NCBI GenBank assembly: GCA_052387235.1 | Contig: JBQTJJ010000134.1 | Coordinates: 1 to 22,384 of the forward strand | DNA from: JBQTJJ01 sp052387235 | Lineage (GTDB): Bacteria > Actinomycetota > Acidimicrobiia > Acidimicrobiales > GCA-2861595 | Length of the DNA stretch: 22,384 nt | Direction of reading: 5' to 3' | Shown here: positions 6,408 to 13,530 of the stretch, piece by piece | How positions within the stretch are numbered: the stretch's first letter is position 1 | Layout of the letters: the number at the start of each line of letters is the position of its first letter | Translations under genes and position numbers: made by a program | The notes under the pieces: model-generated | What the model saw: only the letters and a program-made list of their open reading frames with translations | Database searches by the model: none | Told to the model about the DNA's origin: nothing

Positions 6408-8218
6408 GGAACGGCCGGGAGCGACGCGGCGACGGCCCGGTGCAGGTCGTCGTGGACGGCGACGTTGGCGGCCCGGTCGGTGCGGACCACCACCACCCGC
6501 ACGCCGGCGGCCGGCGCGGCCACGGCGGCGGCCACCTCGTCGACCGACGCGGCCGCGGTGGCGTGGGCGCCGTGGGCCAGGGCCACCGCCACCAGGTCGA
6601 GGCCGTGGGGCGTGCCCAGCAGCCGCTCGAAGCGGTCCGGCGGCAGGGCCGTGGCCTGGGGGAGGAAGGAGAAGATGCCGCCCCCGTCGTTGTCGACCAC
6701 CACCACGGTGAGGTCGACGGGGCCGTCGGCGCCGGCCGGCGCCAGCAGGGCGTTGGTGTCGTGGAGGAAGGCAAGGTCGCCCACCAGGACGGCGGTGGGG
6801 CCGGGGCCGGCCAGGGCCGCGCCCACGGCGGTGGACACCACGCCGTCGATGCCGTTGGCGCCCCGGTTGGCCAGGACCCGCAGGCCGGCCCGGGGCCGGC
6901 CGTACCACTCCACGTCCCGGACGGGCATGGACGACGACACCACCAGGGTGGCGCCGGCCGGGAGGGCGTCCACCACGGCCCGGGCGATGCCGGGCTCGGT
7001 GGGCTCCGGTCCGGGACGGCCGGCCAGCGCCGCGTCGAGGGCGGCCTGGCCCGCGGCCTCGGCCGAGGCCCACCGTTGCAGCCAGTCCGCCGGCGCCGGA
7101 CTCGGCTCCGCCGCGGCGAGGGCCAGGGCCAGGAGGGTGGGGTCGGCGGCGACGTTCACGGTGGCCGAGCGGCCGGGGTCGAGCCAGGCGCCGTGGGGGT
7201 CGGCCAGGTACTGCGGGACGTCGAGGTCGGCCAGCCACTCCCCCACCACCCGGGAGGCCCAGGGCGCGCCCAGGCGCAGCACCAGGTCGGGGCGGGCGGC
7301 GGCGGCGAAGGCGTCGGCGCGGAGGAGGGCGTCGGCGGCGGCCACCGTGGCCGGCGCCGGCAGCCGGCACCCCGAGCGGGGGTCGGCCAGCACGGGCCAG
7401 CCCAGGGCCCGGGCCAGGGCGTGGACGGCGGCGGGGTCGCCGGCGTCGGCGCCGGCCACGATCAGCCCCCGGGCGCCGGCGCGGGACAGCTCGTCGACCA
7501 GGGCGGCGGGCGGGGCGGCGGCGCCGGTCGCGCCTCCGGCGGCGGGCGGGGCGCCGGCGCCGGTCAGCCCCCCGACGCAGGCGCGGGCCCGCGCGTCGAT
7601 CAGGGCGGCGGGCGGGGCGGCCGGCGCCGGCGGGCGGGCGTGCCAGGGCGCCCCGCCGGGGCGGCCCGGGGGCAGGTCGCCGGGCTCACCCACCAGCGGC
7701 TCGCGGAAGGCCAGGTTGAGGTGGACGGGGCCGGGGCCGGCGGGGCCGGCGGTGGCCTCGAGCAGGGCCCGGGCCGCCAGCGACCGCCAGGTGCCGGCCG
7801 AGGCCCGGTCGGGCACGCCGGGGGCGTGGGCCCAGCGCACGGCGCCGGCGAAGAGCCGGTCCTGCACGATGGTCTGGGGCGCGCCCACGTGGTGCAGGTC
7901 GGGCGGCCGGTCGGCGGTGCAGGCCAGCAGCGGGACCCGGGCGTGGTGGGCCTCGGCCACGGCGGGGTGGAGCTCGGCGGCGGCGGTGCCGCTGGTGGTG
8001 AGGATCACCGCCGGCCGCCCCGACGCCAGCCCCAGGCCCAGGGCCACGAAGGCGGCCGAGCGCTCGTCCAGGACGACGTGGGTGCGGATCCGGCCGTCGG
8101 CGGCCAGGGCCACGGCGAGGGGCGTGGAGCGCGACCCGGGCGCCACCACGGCGTCGGTGAGGCCGGCGCGGGCCCACTCGTCGACGACGGTGGCGGCGAA
8201 GGCGTCCTGTACTGTCAC
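6401..8218 (-). CDS. menD: SEPHCHC synthase (2-succinyl-5-enolpyruvyl-6-hydroxy-3-cyclohexene-1-carboxylate synthase)
   Basis: A thiamine-diphosphate enzyme that joins isochorismate and 2-oxoglutarate, directly after MenF; 605 residues. N-terminal domain: VVAPGSRSTPLA, then LDERSAAFVALGLG with the Glu that activates ThDP, TSGTAAAELHPAV and ADRPPDLHHVGAPQTI. C-terminal domain: SSSMPVRDVEWY, LANRGANGIDG, and the Mg-ThDP loop from GDLAFLHD to VVVVDNDGGGIFSFLP. The link to the middle domain holds an in-frame 34-codon near-duplication (PPAAL[I/V]D). The GTG start is 5 bp from the menH ATG on the other strand, so any promoter for menD must lie inside menH. The stop codon is inside the inverted repeat. 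Confidence 0.95.
   Translation of the reverse strand: MTVQDAFAATVVDEWARAGLTDAVVAPGSRSTPLAVALAADGRIRTHVVLDERSAAFVALGLGLASGRPAVILTTSGTAAAELHPAVAEAHHARVPLLACTADRPPDLHHVGAPQTIVQDRLFAGAVRWAHAPGVPDRASAGTWRSLAARALLEATAGPAGPGPVHLNLAFREPLVGEPGDLPPGRPGGAPWHARPPAPAAPPAALIDARARACVGGLTGAGAPPAAGGATGAAAPPAALVDELSRAGARGLIVAGADAGDPAAVHALARALGWPVLADPRSGCRLPAPATVAAADALLRADAFAAAARPDLVLRLGAPWASRVVGEWLADLDVPQYLADPHGAWLDPGRSATVNVAADPTLLALALAAAEPSPAPADWLQRWASAEAAGQAALDAALAGRPGPEPTEPGIARAVVDALPAGATLVVSSSMPVRDVEWYGRPRAGLRVLANRGANGIDGVVSTAVGAALAGPGPTAVLVGDLAFLHDTNALLAPAGADGPVDLTVVVVDNDGGGIFSFLPQATALPPDRFERLLGTPHGLDLVAVALAHGAHATAAASVDEVAAAVAAPAAGVRVVVVRTDRAANVAVHDDLHRAVAASLPAVPE
7461..7632 (-). repeat. Imperfect 102-nt-period duplication inside menD
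   Basis: DNA at 7461-7530 recurs imperfectly at 7563-7632, offset by exactly 102 nt. The core, starting at GTCGAYCAGGGCGGCGGGCG, is almost identical. In protein this gives PPAALIDARARACVGGLTGA and, 34 residues later, PPAALVDELSRAGARGLIVA. It keeps the frame and sits at the start of the middle domain. Confidence 0.6.
8210..8215 (+). promoter_or_regulatory. -10 box of menH, leaderless arrangement
   Basis: TACTGT, preceded by TG at 8208-8209, lies 8 nt before the menH ATG. Transcription would start at or within 2 nt of the ATG. The box and spacer overlap the first codons of menD on the other strand. Confidence 0.45.
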
Positions 8219-8223
8219 CGCCG

Positions 8224-9018
8224 ATGCCGGGCCGACTGACGCTGGTGCACGGCTTCACCCAGACGGGCCGCTCCTGGGCGCCCCTGCTGCCCGGGCTGGC
8301 CGGCTTCGACGTGGTGACGCCCGACCTGCCGGGCCACGGCCGGCGCAGCGGCCAGCCCGCCGGCCTGGAGGAGGCGGCCCGCCTGGTGGGCGAGGAGGGC
8401 GGGCGCGGCACCTACGTCGGCTACTCCATGGGGGGCCGGGTCGTGCTGCGGCTGGCGCTGGACCGGCCCGACCTGGTGGAGCGGCTGGTGCTGGTGAGCA
8501 CGTCGGCGGGCATCGAGGACGACGACGACCGGGCCGAGCGGGCCGGTGCCGACGAGTCCCGGGCCGCGGCGCTGGAGGCGTCGGGGCTGGACGCCTTCCT
8601 GGAGGACTGGCTGGCCCAGCCCATGTTCTCGGGGCTGTCGCCCGAGGCCGCCGGCCTGGAGGCCCGCCGGGAGAACACGGCCGAGGGGCTGGCCGGCGCC
8701 CTGCGCCTGCTCGGGGCGGGGACCACCGAGCCCATGTGGCGCCGGCTCCTGGACCTCCACATGCCGGTGCTGATCGTGGCCGGCGACCGGGACGACGCCT
8801 ACTGCATCCAGGCCGTGCACCTGGGCGGCTGGATGGGCGAGGTGGCGGTGCTGGCCATGGTGTCGGGCGCCGGGCACGCCTGCCACCTCGAGCGGCCCCA
8901 GGCCTTCCTCGACCTCCTGCTCGGGTTCCTGCGGGAGACGGACGCCGGCGGCGGCCACGCCCACGACCACGGCGACGATCATGACCACGGCCACGGGCAC
9001 GAGGGGCACGACCACTAA
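8224..9018 (+). CDS. menH: SHCHC synthase, alpha/beta hydrolase with His-rich tail
   Basis: MenH removes pyruvate from the MenD product SEPHCHC to give SHCHC. The 264-residue protein shows the family features: LVHGFTQTGRSW oxyanion segment, PDLPGHG, the nucleophile elbow GYSMGG with Ser68, VLIVAGDRDD with the acid residue and GAGHACHLERP with His218. The neighbouring menD on the opposite strand supports the assignment over a generic hydrolase. The last 20 residues are unusual: nine His alternate with Asp and Gly, a metal-binding-looking tail not expected for MenH. No Shine-Dalgarno is present and the start is probably leaderless. Confidence 0.88.
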   Translation: MPGRLTLVHGFTQTGRSWAPLLPGLAGFDVVTPDLPGHGRRSGQPAGLEEAARLVGEEGGRGTYVGYSMGGRVVLRLALDRPDLVERLVLVSTSAGIEDDDDRAERAGADESRAAALEASGLDAFLEDWLAQPMFSGLSPEAAGLEARRENTAEGLAGALRLLGAGTTEPMWRRLLDLHMPVLIVAGDRDDAYCIQAVHLGGWMGEVAVLAMVSGAGHACHLERPQAFLDLLLGFLRETDAGGGHAHDHGDDHDHGHGHEGHDH

Positions 9019-9073
9019 CCCTGTCTAGACCACCGGGGCCGGTCGGCACAGTCCGGGCCGGCGGCCCGGGCCC

Positions 9074-9101
9074 TTGCCCCCGGTCTGACTTTCGTGATAT
9101 T
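9074..9101 (+). promoter_or_regulatory. Candidate promoter of the pseudokinase-LysM operon
   Basis: TTGCCC (9074-9079) and GATATT (9096-9101) are 16 bp apart in an unusually A/T-rich patch. The -10 ends 8 nt before the second in-frame ATG (9110) and 2 nt before the first (9104), so 9110 would be the start if the transcript is leaderless. Confidence 0.4.
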
Positions 9102-9103
9102 TC

Positions 9104-10627
9104 ATGCTGATGCTGTTCGCGAAGTCGGGCGACCGGGTGGAGGCGGAGGCGGCTGCGCTGGCGGCGGCCGGCGGCCACCCCGGGGTGGTGGAGGCGGCGG
9201 GGCTGGCCGGCGGCGTGCTGCGGACCCACCTGGTGGACGGCTCCAGCGCGGCCGAGCTGGGGCCGCTCGACCCCGACGAGGTGGCCGGGCTAGCCGGCGC
9301 CGTCGCCGCCACCCTGGCCGACCTCCACGACGCCGGGGTCGTGCACGGCGGCCTGGATGCGTCCCACGTGCTGGTGGCGCCCGAGGGCCGGGTCGTGCTG
9401 TGCAGCCTGGGCCGCGGCGGCCATCCCGCCGACGACGTGGCCGCCCTGGGCCGACTGGTGGAGGGCCTGCTGGCCGGCGGCGGGTCCCGGGGCGCGGGGC
9501 GCCGGCAGCCGGGCACGCGGCCTGGACGCCGGCGCCGGCCGCGTCCCCCCGCGGGGCGGGGCGCCCGCTCCGAGCAGGGCGGCGAGCCTGACCCGGCCGG
9601 CGCCACGCCCGCGCCGGGTGCGGCGGCGGCGGGCCGCCAGCCCGGGGTGGGCGGCGAGGCCGCGGTGCCGGCGACGCCGGGCCGGTGGTTCGACCCGGCC
9701 GGCGCCACGACCGCGCCGGGTGCGCCGGCGGCGGGCCGCCAGCCCGACGGCGTGGAGGTTCCGGGGCCGTTGCCCCTGCGCCGGCGGTCGGGGCCGGCCG
9801 GCGCCCGCGCCCGCACGACCCGGGCCCGGGACCGGCTGCGGGTGCGGGCCCGGCTGGGTCCCATGCTGGAGCCGCCGGCCGCCCCCCCCCTCGCCGCCCT
9901 GGCGGCCGAGGCCGCCCACCCCGACCGGGACCGGCGCCCCACCGCCCGCGCCTTCGCCGTGGCCGTGCAGCAGCGCATCCCCACCGCTCGGATCCCGGTG
10001 CCGCCGGCCCGGCGCCTGGTGCCCGCCACCCCGGCACCCGGGCCGGCCGGGCGCCGGTCGCTCCGCCCCTGGCCCGGGCGGCGGGGCGGGCTGGGCCTGG
10101 TCGCAGCGGCGGGGAGCGCCGGCGTGGTCGTGCTCCTGAGCACCACCTCCGGCGACCACCGCCCGCCGGTCCCCCGCGCCGCGGCATCGGACCCGGCCTC
10201 CACCACCGCACCGGCTTCGCCGGGTCCCGGCCCGGCCACGTCGGGCCCGACCTCCACCACCGCGCCGGCGACGGCCGCCCCGCCCATCGCCACCCAGGTG
10301 TGGCCGCCGGCGTCGCTCCAGTACGCCGACGGCGTGCTCACCGTCGACGGCGCCCGCTACGCCCTGGGCCAGCCCGGCGACGCGGTGGCGGCCGGCGACT
10401 GGACCTGCAGCGGCCACGACACCCTCGCCCTCCTGCGGCCGTCCACCGGCGAGGTCTACGCCTTCGACGGCTGGGCCACCGACAGCACCACCGTGGCCGG
10501 GCGGCGGGTGGGCCAGGTGGACGGCGGCACCGGGCTGCGGGCGCTCGACACCGACGGCGACGGCTGCGACGACCTCGAGGTCGACCGCCCCGGCGCCCCG
10601 CCCGTCCGCCTGGAGGTGGCGTCGTGA
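9104..10627 (+). CDS. Transmembrane pseudokinase with extracytoplasmic FG-GAP-like domain
   Basis: A 507-residue protein. Residues 1-125 look like a cut-down Ser/Thr kinase fold: LADLHDAGVVHGGLDASHVLV stands where a kinase has the HRD loop, with HGG in place of HRD, and CSLGR stands where DFG is expected. A terminal kinase-lobe helix is recognisable at about 264-290 (HPDRDRRPTARAFA). Between them is a low-complexity insert with a 54-nt repeat. A basic stretch, one membrane helix (about 329-345) and a Ser/Thr/Pro linker lead to a predicted outside domain (about 398-507) with GDWTCSGHDTLALLRPSTGE and DTDGDGCDD, like FG-GAP or calcium-binding repeats. Loss of catalytic residues suggests a binding or scaffold role. 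It overlaps the LysM gene by GTGA. Confidence 0.75.
   Translation: MLMLFAKSGDRVEAEAAALAAAGGHPGVVEAAGLAGGVLRTHLVDGSSAAELGPLDPDEVAGLAGAVAATLADLHDAGVVHGGLDASHVLVAPEGRVVLCSLGRGGHPADDVAALGRLVEGLLAGGGSRGAGRRQPGTRPGRRRRPRPPAGRGARSEQGGEPDPAGATPAPGAAAAGRQPGVGGEAAVPATPGRWFDPAGATTAPGAPAAGRQPDGVEVPGPLPLRRRSGPAGARARTTRARDRLRVRARLGPMLEPPAAPPLAALAAEAAHPDRDRRPTARAFAVAVQQRIPTARIPVPPARRLVPATPAPGPAGRRSLRPWPGRRGGLGLVAAAGSAGVVVLLSTTSGDHRPPVPRAAASDPASTTAPASPGPGPATSGPTSTTAPATAAPPIATQVWPPASLQYADGVLTVDGARYALGQPGDAVAAGDWTCSGHDTLALLRPSTGEVYAFDGWATDSTTVAGRRVGQVDGGTGLRALDTDGDGCDDLEVDRPGAPPVRLEVAS
9590..9745 (+). repeat. Two 54-bp direct repeats, 102 bp apart, in the pseudokinase gene
   Basis: Copies at 9590-9643 and 9692-9745 differ at 2 of 54 positions and keep the frame. 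Each encodes DPAGAT[P/T]APGA[A/P]AAGRQP. They lie in the low-complexity insert that splits the kinase-like lobes. Confidence 0.85.
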
Positions 10628-11805
10628 CAGCGGGGACCGACCGGTCCTCGAGCGGCGGCCGGCTGGCGCTGGTGGCGTGGATGGCGGCGCTGGCGGCGGC
10701 GGTGGGGCTGCTCCACGCCCTCGGTGGTGCACTGGCGCCCCCGCCCCTCACCGACCCCGGTGGGTGGGGGCGGTGGCTGGAGGCCCGCCAGCCGGCGGAG
10801 GCGGCCTTCGCCGTGGTCCGCCTGGTGGCGCTCGGCCTGGCCTGGTACCTGCTGGCCGTCACCGCCACCGCGACCCTGGCCCGCCTGAGCGGGGCCCCGG
10901 CCCTGGTCCGGGCCGCCGATGTGGTGACCGTCCCGCTCGTGCGCCGCCTGGTCAACGGCGCCGTGGGCGCCTCCCTCGTCGCCGTCACCCTCGCCGGCTC
11001 CGGCACGGCGGGGGCGGCGGCCCGGGCCGATCCCCCCGCGGCAGCGGAGACCATGCGCCGGCTCGCGGATGCCACCGGCGCCGGGGACGAGGCCGCCCCG
11101 GTGATGCAACGCCTCCCCGATGCACCCGCCGGCGCCGGCCGGGACGAGGTGGCGCCGAGCACGCACCCGGACCTGCACGGCGGCGGGGCGCCAGGCGAGG
11201 CCGCTCCACCGCCGCTCATGCGGCGCCTTCCCGACGTCGCCGGCGCCGGCGGGACGGCGGCCGGCACGGCCTCGCCCGCCGGCGCGTCCCCATCCGACCC
11301 GCCGCACGGCGCCGCAGCCCGCCCGCCCCAGCGACGTCCCCCCGCCGACGACCCCGCCGCCACCTCGCCCCGGGGCGTCCCCGCCGGCCGCGCCGGCGCC
11401 GGCATCGACCCCACCCCGGTCGCCCCGCCCGGCCCCACCGCCGGCCCCGCCGGCGCCGTCCCGGTCCCGACGGACCCGCGTGCCCCCACCGCCGGCCGCG
11501 CCGGCGCCACCCCGACCACCCCGCCCGGCCCCACCGGCCCCACCCCGACCACCCCGCCAGGCCCCACCGCCGGCCGCGCCGGCGCCGGCGCCCGCACCTG
11601 GACCGTCCGGCCCGGCGACCACTTCTGGGGCGTGGCCGAGCAGGTGCTGGCCGAGGCGCTGCGGTGCCCCGCCTCCGATCAGGAGGTCGACCCCTACTGG
11701 CGGGCCGTCGTCGAGGCCAACCGCTCGGTCCTGCGCGACCCCGCCAACCCCGACCTGCTGTTCCCGGGGCAGGTCATCGCCATCCCGCCGCCGCCGGCGG
11801 GGTAG
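10624..11805 (+). CDS. Three-helix membrane protein with C-terminal LysM domain
   Basis: A 393-residue envelope protein. Membrane helices lie at about 13-37, 60-86 and 108-132. An Ala/Pro/Thr/Gly-rich spacer (about 133-320) contains three copies of a M-[R/Q]-R-L-[A/P]-D motif and several AGRAGA-type repeats. The C-terminus (about 325-390) is a LysM domain (TWTVRPGDHFWGVAEQVL ending NPDLLFPGQVIAIP) that should bind peptidoglycan glycan. GTG at 10624 overlaps the pseudokinase stop (GTGA), and GGAGGT at 10612-10617 gives a strong Shine-Dalgarno 6 nt upstream. The overlap suggests that the two proteins are made together and may form one envelope complex. Confidence 0.85.
   Translation: MTAGTDRSSSGGRLALVAWMAALAAAVGLLHALGGALAPPPLTDPGGWGRWLEARQPAEAAFAVVRLVALGLAWYLLAVTATATLARLSGAPALVRAADVVTVPLVRRLVNGAVGASLVAVTLAGSGTAGAAARADPPAAAETMRRLADATGAGDEAAPVMQRLPDAPAGAGRDEVAPSTHPDLHGGGAPGEAAPPPLMRRLPDVAGAGGTAAGTASPAGASPSDPPHGAAARPPQRRPPADDPAATSPRGVPAGRAGAGIDPTPVAPPGPTAGPAGAVPVPTDPRAPTAGRAGATPTTPPGPTGPTPTTPPGPTAGRAGAGARTWTVRPGDHFWGVAEQVLAEALRCPASDQEVDPYWRAVVEANRSVLRDPANPDLLFPGQVIAIPPPPAG
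11381..11586 (+). repeat. Four copies of a 20-bp repeat in the LysM gene spacer
   Basis: CCGCCGGCCGCGCCGGCGCC occurs at 11381-11400, 11489-11508 and 11567-11586, and with one change at 11438-11457. All are in one reading frame and encode AGRAGA or AGPAGA. They lie between Pro/Thr segments (PPGPT, PTTPPGPT) and make up the flexible stalk before the LysM domain. Confidence 0.8.
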
Positions 11806-11832
11806 GCAACCGATCCCGCCCCCGAACGGCGG

Positions 11833-12366
11833 CTACGGGACGGTGCTGTCGCCGCCGGCGCCGGCGCCGGCGTCGCCGGTCTCGGTGGAGCTCTCGGAGC
11901 AGGCGGTGATGCCCACCGCGGCCAGCTTCTCGTTGGTCTCGGTGAAGGGATCGACGCCGGTGTCGAACAGCTTCTTGGCCGCCTCCTCGCTGGCGGTGGC
12001 GTCGGCCAGGCCCCTGCGGTCCTGGGCCAGCTGGGCCAGCGCGTCGTCGTACTCGGCGTCGAGGTTGGCGGGCGGCTTCAGGTCCCCGAAGTCCTCGATG
12101 GCCTTGTCCACCAGGGGCAGCAGCTTCTTGTAGAGCTCCAGCATCTGGGGCGGCGTGAAGATGATGGTGTTGTCGAACTGCGACGCCAGCTCCTTGACGT
12201 CGGCGTCGAGCTTGGTGCACACGGCGTTGCCCTTGGTGGCCAGCTCGGCCGCGCTCAGCCGGTCGCCGTCGCCACCGCCGCCGCCGCTGTCGTCGTCGTC
12301 GCTGCACGCACCCAAGCCGACACAGCCGAGCACGACCAGCCCTACCAGGAACGAGCGAGTTCGCAC
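11833..12366 (-). CDS. Secreted lipoprotein of unknown function
   Basis: A 177-residue protein with a lipoprotein signal peptide: basic VRTR, a hydrophobic core and lipobox LGAC with Cys21. An Asp/Gly/Ser-rich linker follows. The remainder (about 38-160) is predicted helical, with two further cysteines (AVCTKLD and ITACSES) that may form a disulfide. I do not recognise a named family. The GTG at 12366 is preferred over the GTG at 12375 because GGAAGG (12375-12380) lies 8 nt upstream of it. It converges on the LysM gene with 27 bp between the stops. Confidence 0.8.
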   Translation of the reverse strand: MRTRSFLVGLVVLGCVGLGACSDDDDSGGGGGDGDRLSAAELATKGNAVCTKLDADVKELASQFDNTIIFTPPQMLELYKKLLPLVDKAIEDFGDLKPPANLDAEYDDALAQLAQDRRGLADATASEEAAKKLFDTGVDPFTETNEKLAAVGITACSESSTETGDAGAGAGGDSTVP

Positions 12367-12374
12367 TGCGGCCA

Positions 12375-12410
12375 CCTTCCGAGGAGCGTCCAGGATCGGG
12401 GGCCACGGTA
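12375..12410 (-). promoter_or_regulatory. -10 box and ribosome site of the lipoprotein gene
   Basis: TACCGT at 12405-12410 on the minus strand would start transcription near 12398, giving a leader of about 30 nt. The leader carries GGAAGG at 12375-12380, 8 nt before the GTG at 12366, and this decides the start codon. Confidence 0.45.
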
Positions 12411-12421
12411 ACCCACGGCCG

Positions 12422-12435
12422 CCCTGGGCCCAGGG
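12422..12435. terminator. 14-bp perfect palindrome next to the hemW stop
   Basis: CCCTGGGCCCAGGG directly abuts the hemW stop codon. As RNA it gives a 5-bp stem with a 4-nt loop, a weak terminator without T tract. It also overlaps where the -35 of the lipoprotein gene should be, so it could be an operator instead. Confidence 0.3.
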
Positions 12436-13530
12436 TCAGGCCCGGAGGCGGACCGCCACCTCGTTGCCGAGGAGCCGCCCCCGCGGGGTGAGCACGAGGC
12501 GATCGCCCCGCTCCTCCACGAACCCGGCCAGGCGCGCCACCTCGTCGGGGTCGAAGGCGCCGGCCGGGACGCCCCCGCTGGTGCGCAGGGCGAGCTGGAG
12601 CGCCTCGCGCCGGCGCTCCTCCGGCCCCAGGGTCTCGGCGCCGGCCTCGGGCGACCGGCCGGCCCGGATGCGCTCGATGTAGCGCTCCGGCGTGCGCACG
12701 TTCCACCACCGCCGGCCGTCCCGGAAGGAGTGGGCGGCGCACCCGATCCCCCGGTACTCGCCCTGGGACCAGTACAGGCGGTTGTGCCGGCACCCGTGGC
12801 CGGGCCGGGCCCAGTTCGAGATCTCGTAGCAGGCCAGGCCGGCCCGCCCCAGCAGCTCGTCGGCCAGGAGGTACTTGTCGGCCTGGTCGTCGTCGACGGG
12901 GTGGCGGGACGGGTCGGCGGCGAGGGGCGTGCCCGCCTCCACGGTCAGGGCGTAGGCGCTGACGTGGGGCGGCCCGAGGTCCCCCACCACCTCGTCCAGG
13001 GTGGCCCGCCAGTCGGCCACGCTCTCGCCGGCGGCGCCGTAGATGAGGTCGAGGCTCCAGGTCCCGAAGCCGCCCGCCGCCACCAGCCGGGCCGCCCGCC
13101 GGGCCTGGTCCGGCTCGTGGGCCCGGCCCAGGGCGGCCAGCACGTGGGGCTGGAGCGACTGCACGCCGAGGGAGATGCGGGTGACGCCGGCGCCGGCGTA
13201 GGCGTCGAGCAGCCCGGGGGTGACGTCGTCGGGGTTGCACTCCACCGTGACCTCGGCCCCGGCCCGGCGGGGGACGGCGGCCAGCACCCGGGCCAGCAGC
13301 GGGGCCGGGAGCAACGACGGGGTGCCGCCCCCGAAGAACACGGTGGCGGCGGGCGGGAGGGCGGCGCCGGCGATCTCGGCGATGCAGGCGCCGGCGTAGG
13401 CGGCCATCAGGCCGTGGCGGTCGGTCCAGGTGGCGAAGGCGCAGTAGTCGCAGCGCCGGGCGCAGAACGGGACGTGGACGTAGACGCCGAACGGCGCCGC
13501 GGGCGCCCCCGGGAGGGACGGCTCAGGCGT
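12436..13530 (-). CDS. hemW: Radical SAM heme chaperone HemW, start codon unclear
   Basis: HemW (formerly HemN-like) is a radical SAM protein that binds heme and a 4Fe-4S cluster. Conserved parts: FGVYVHVPFC with the cluster motif CARRCDYC (CxxxCxxC), FFGGGTPSLL, VECNPDDVT, RISLGVQSLQP, GFGTWSLDLIYG, YEISNWARPGHGCRHN and the HemN C-terminal domain. The cluster motif (13441-13464) lies upstream of the first in-frame ATG at 13407, so translation must begin earlier. Yet no ATG, GTG or TTG exists in this frame between that ATG and the in-frame stop at 13666-13668. The 5' limit given is ACG at 13530, where the family's N-terminus should start; it overlaps the end of the BldD-like gene. A non-standard start or a sequence error is possible. 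Confidence 0.85.
   Translation of the reverse strand, partial: TPEPSLPGAPAAPFGVYVHVPFCARRCDYCAFATWTDRHGLMAAYAGACIAEIAGAALPPAATVFFGGGTPSLLPAPLLARVLAAVPRRAGAEVTVECNPDDVTPGLLDAYAGAGVTRISLGVQSLQPHVLAALGRAHEPDQARRAARLVAAGGFGTWSLDLIYGAAGESVADWRATLDEVVGDLGPPHVSAYALTVEAGTPLAADPSRHPVDDDQADKYLLADELLGRAGLACYEISNWARPGHGCRHNRLYWSQGEYRGIGCAAHSFRDGRRWWNVRTPERYIERIRAGRSPEAGAETLGPEERRREALQLALRTSGGVPAGAFDPDEVARLAGFVEERGDRLVLTPRGRLLGNEVAVRLRA

Noticed and set aside
9019..9073. GGGCCGGCGGCCC-like stem after menH as a terminator
   Set aside because: Such GC stems are frequent throughout this DNA and no T tract follows, so it does not stand out.
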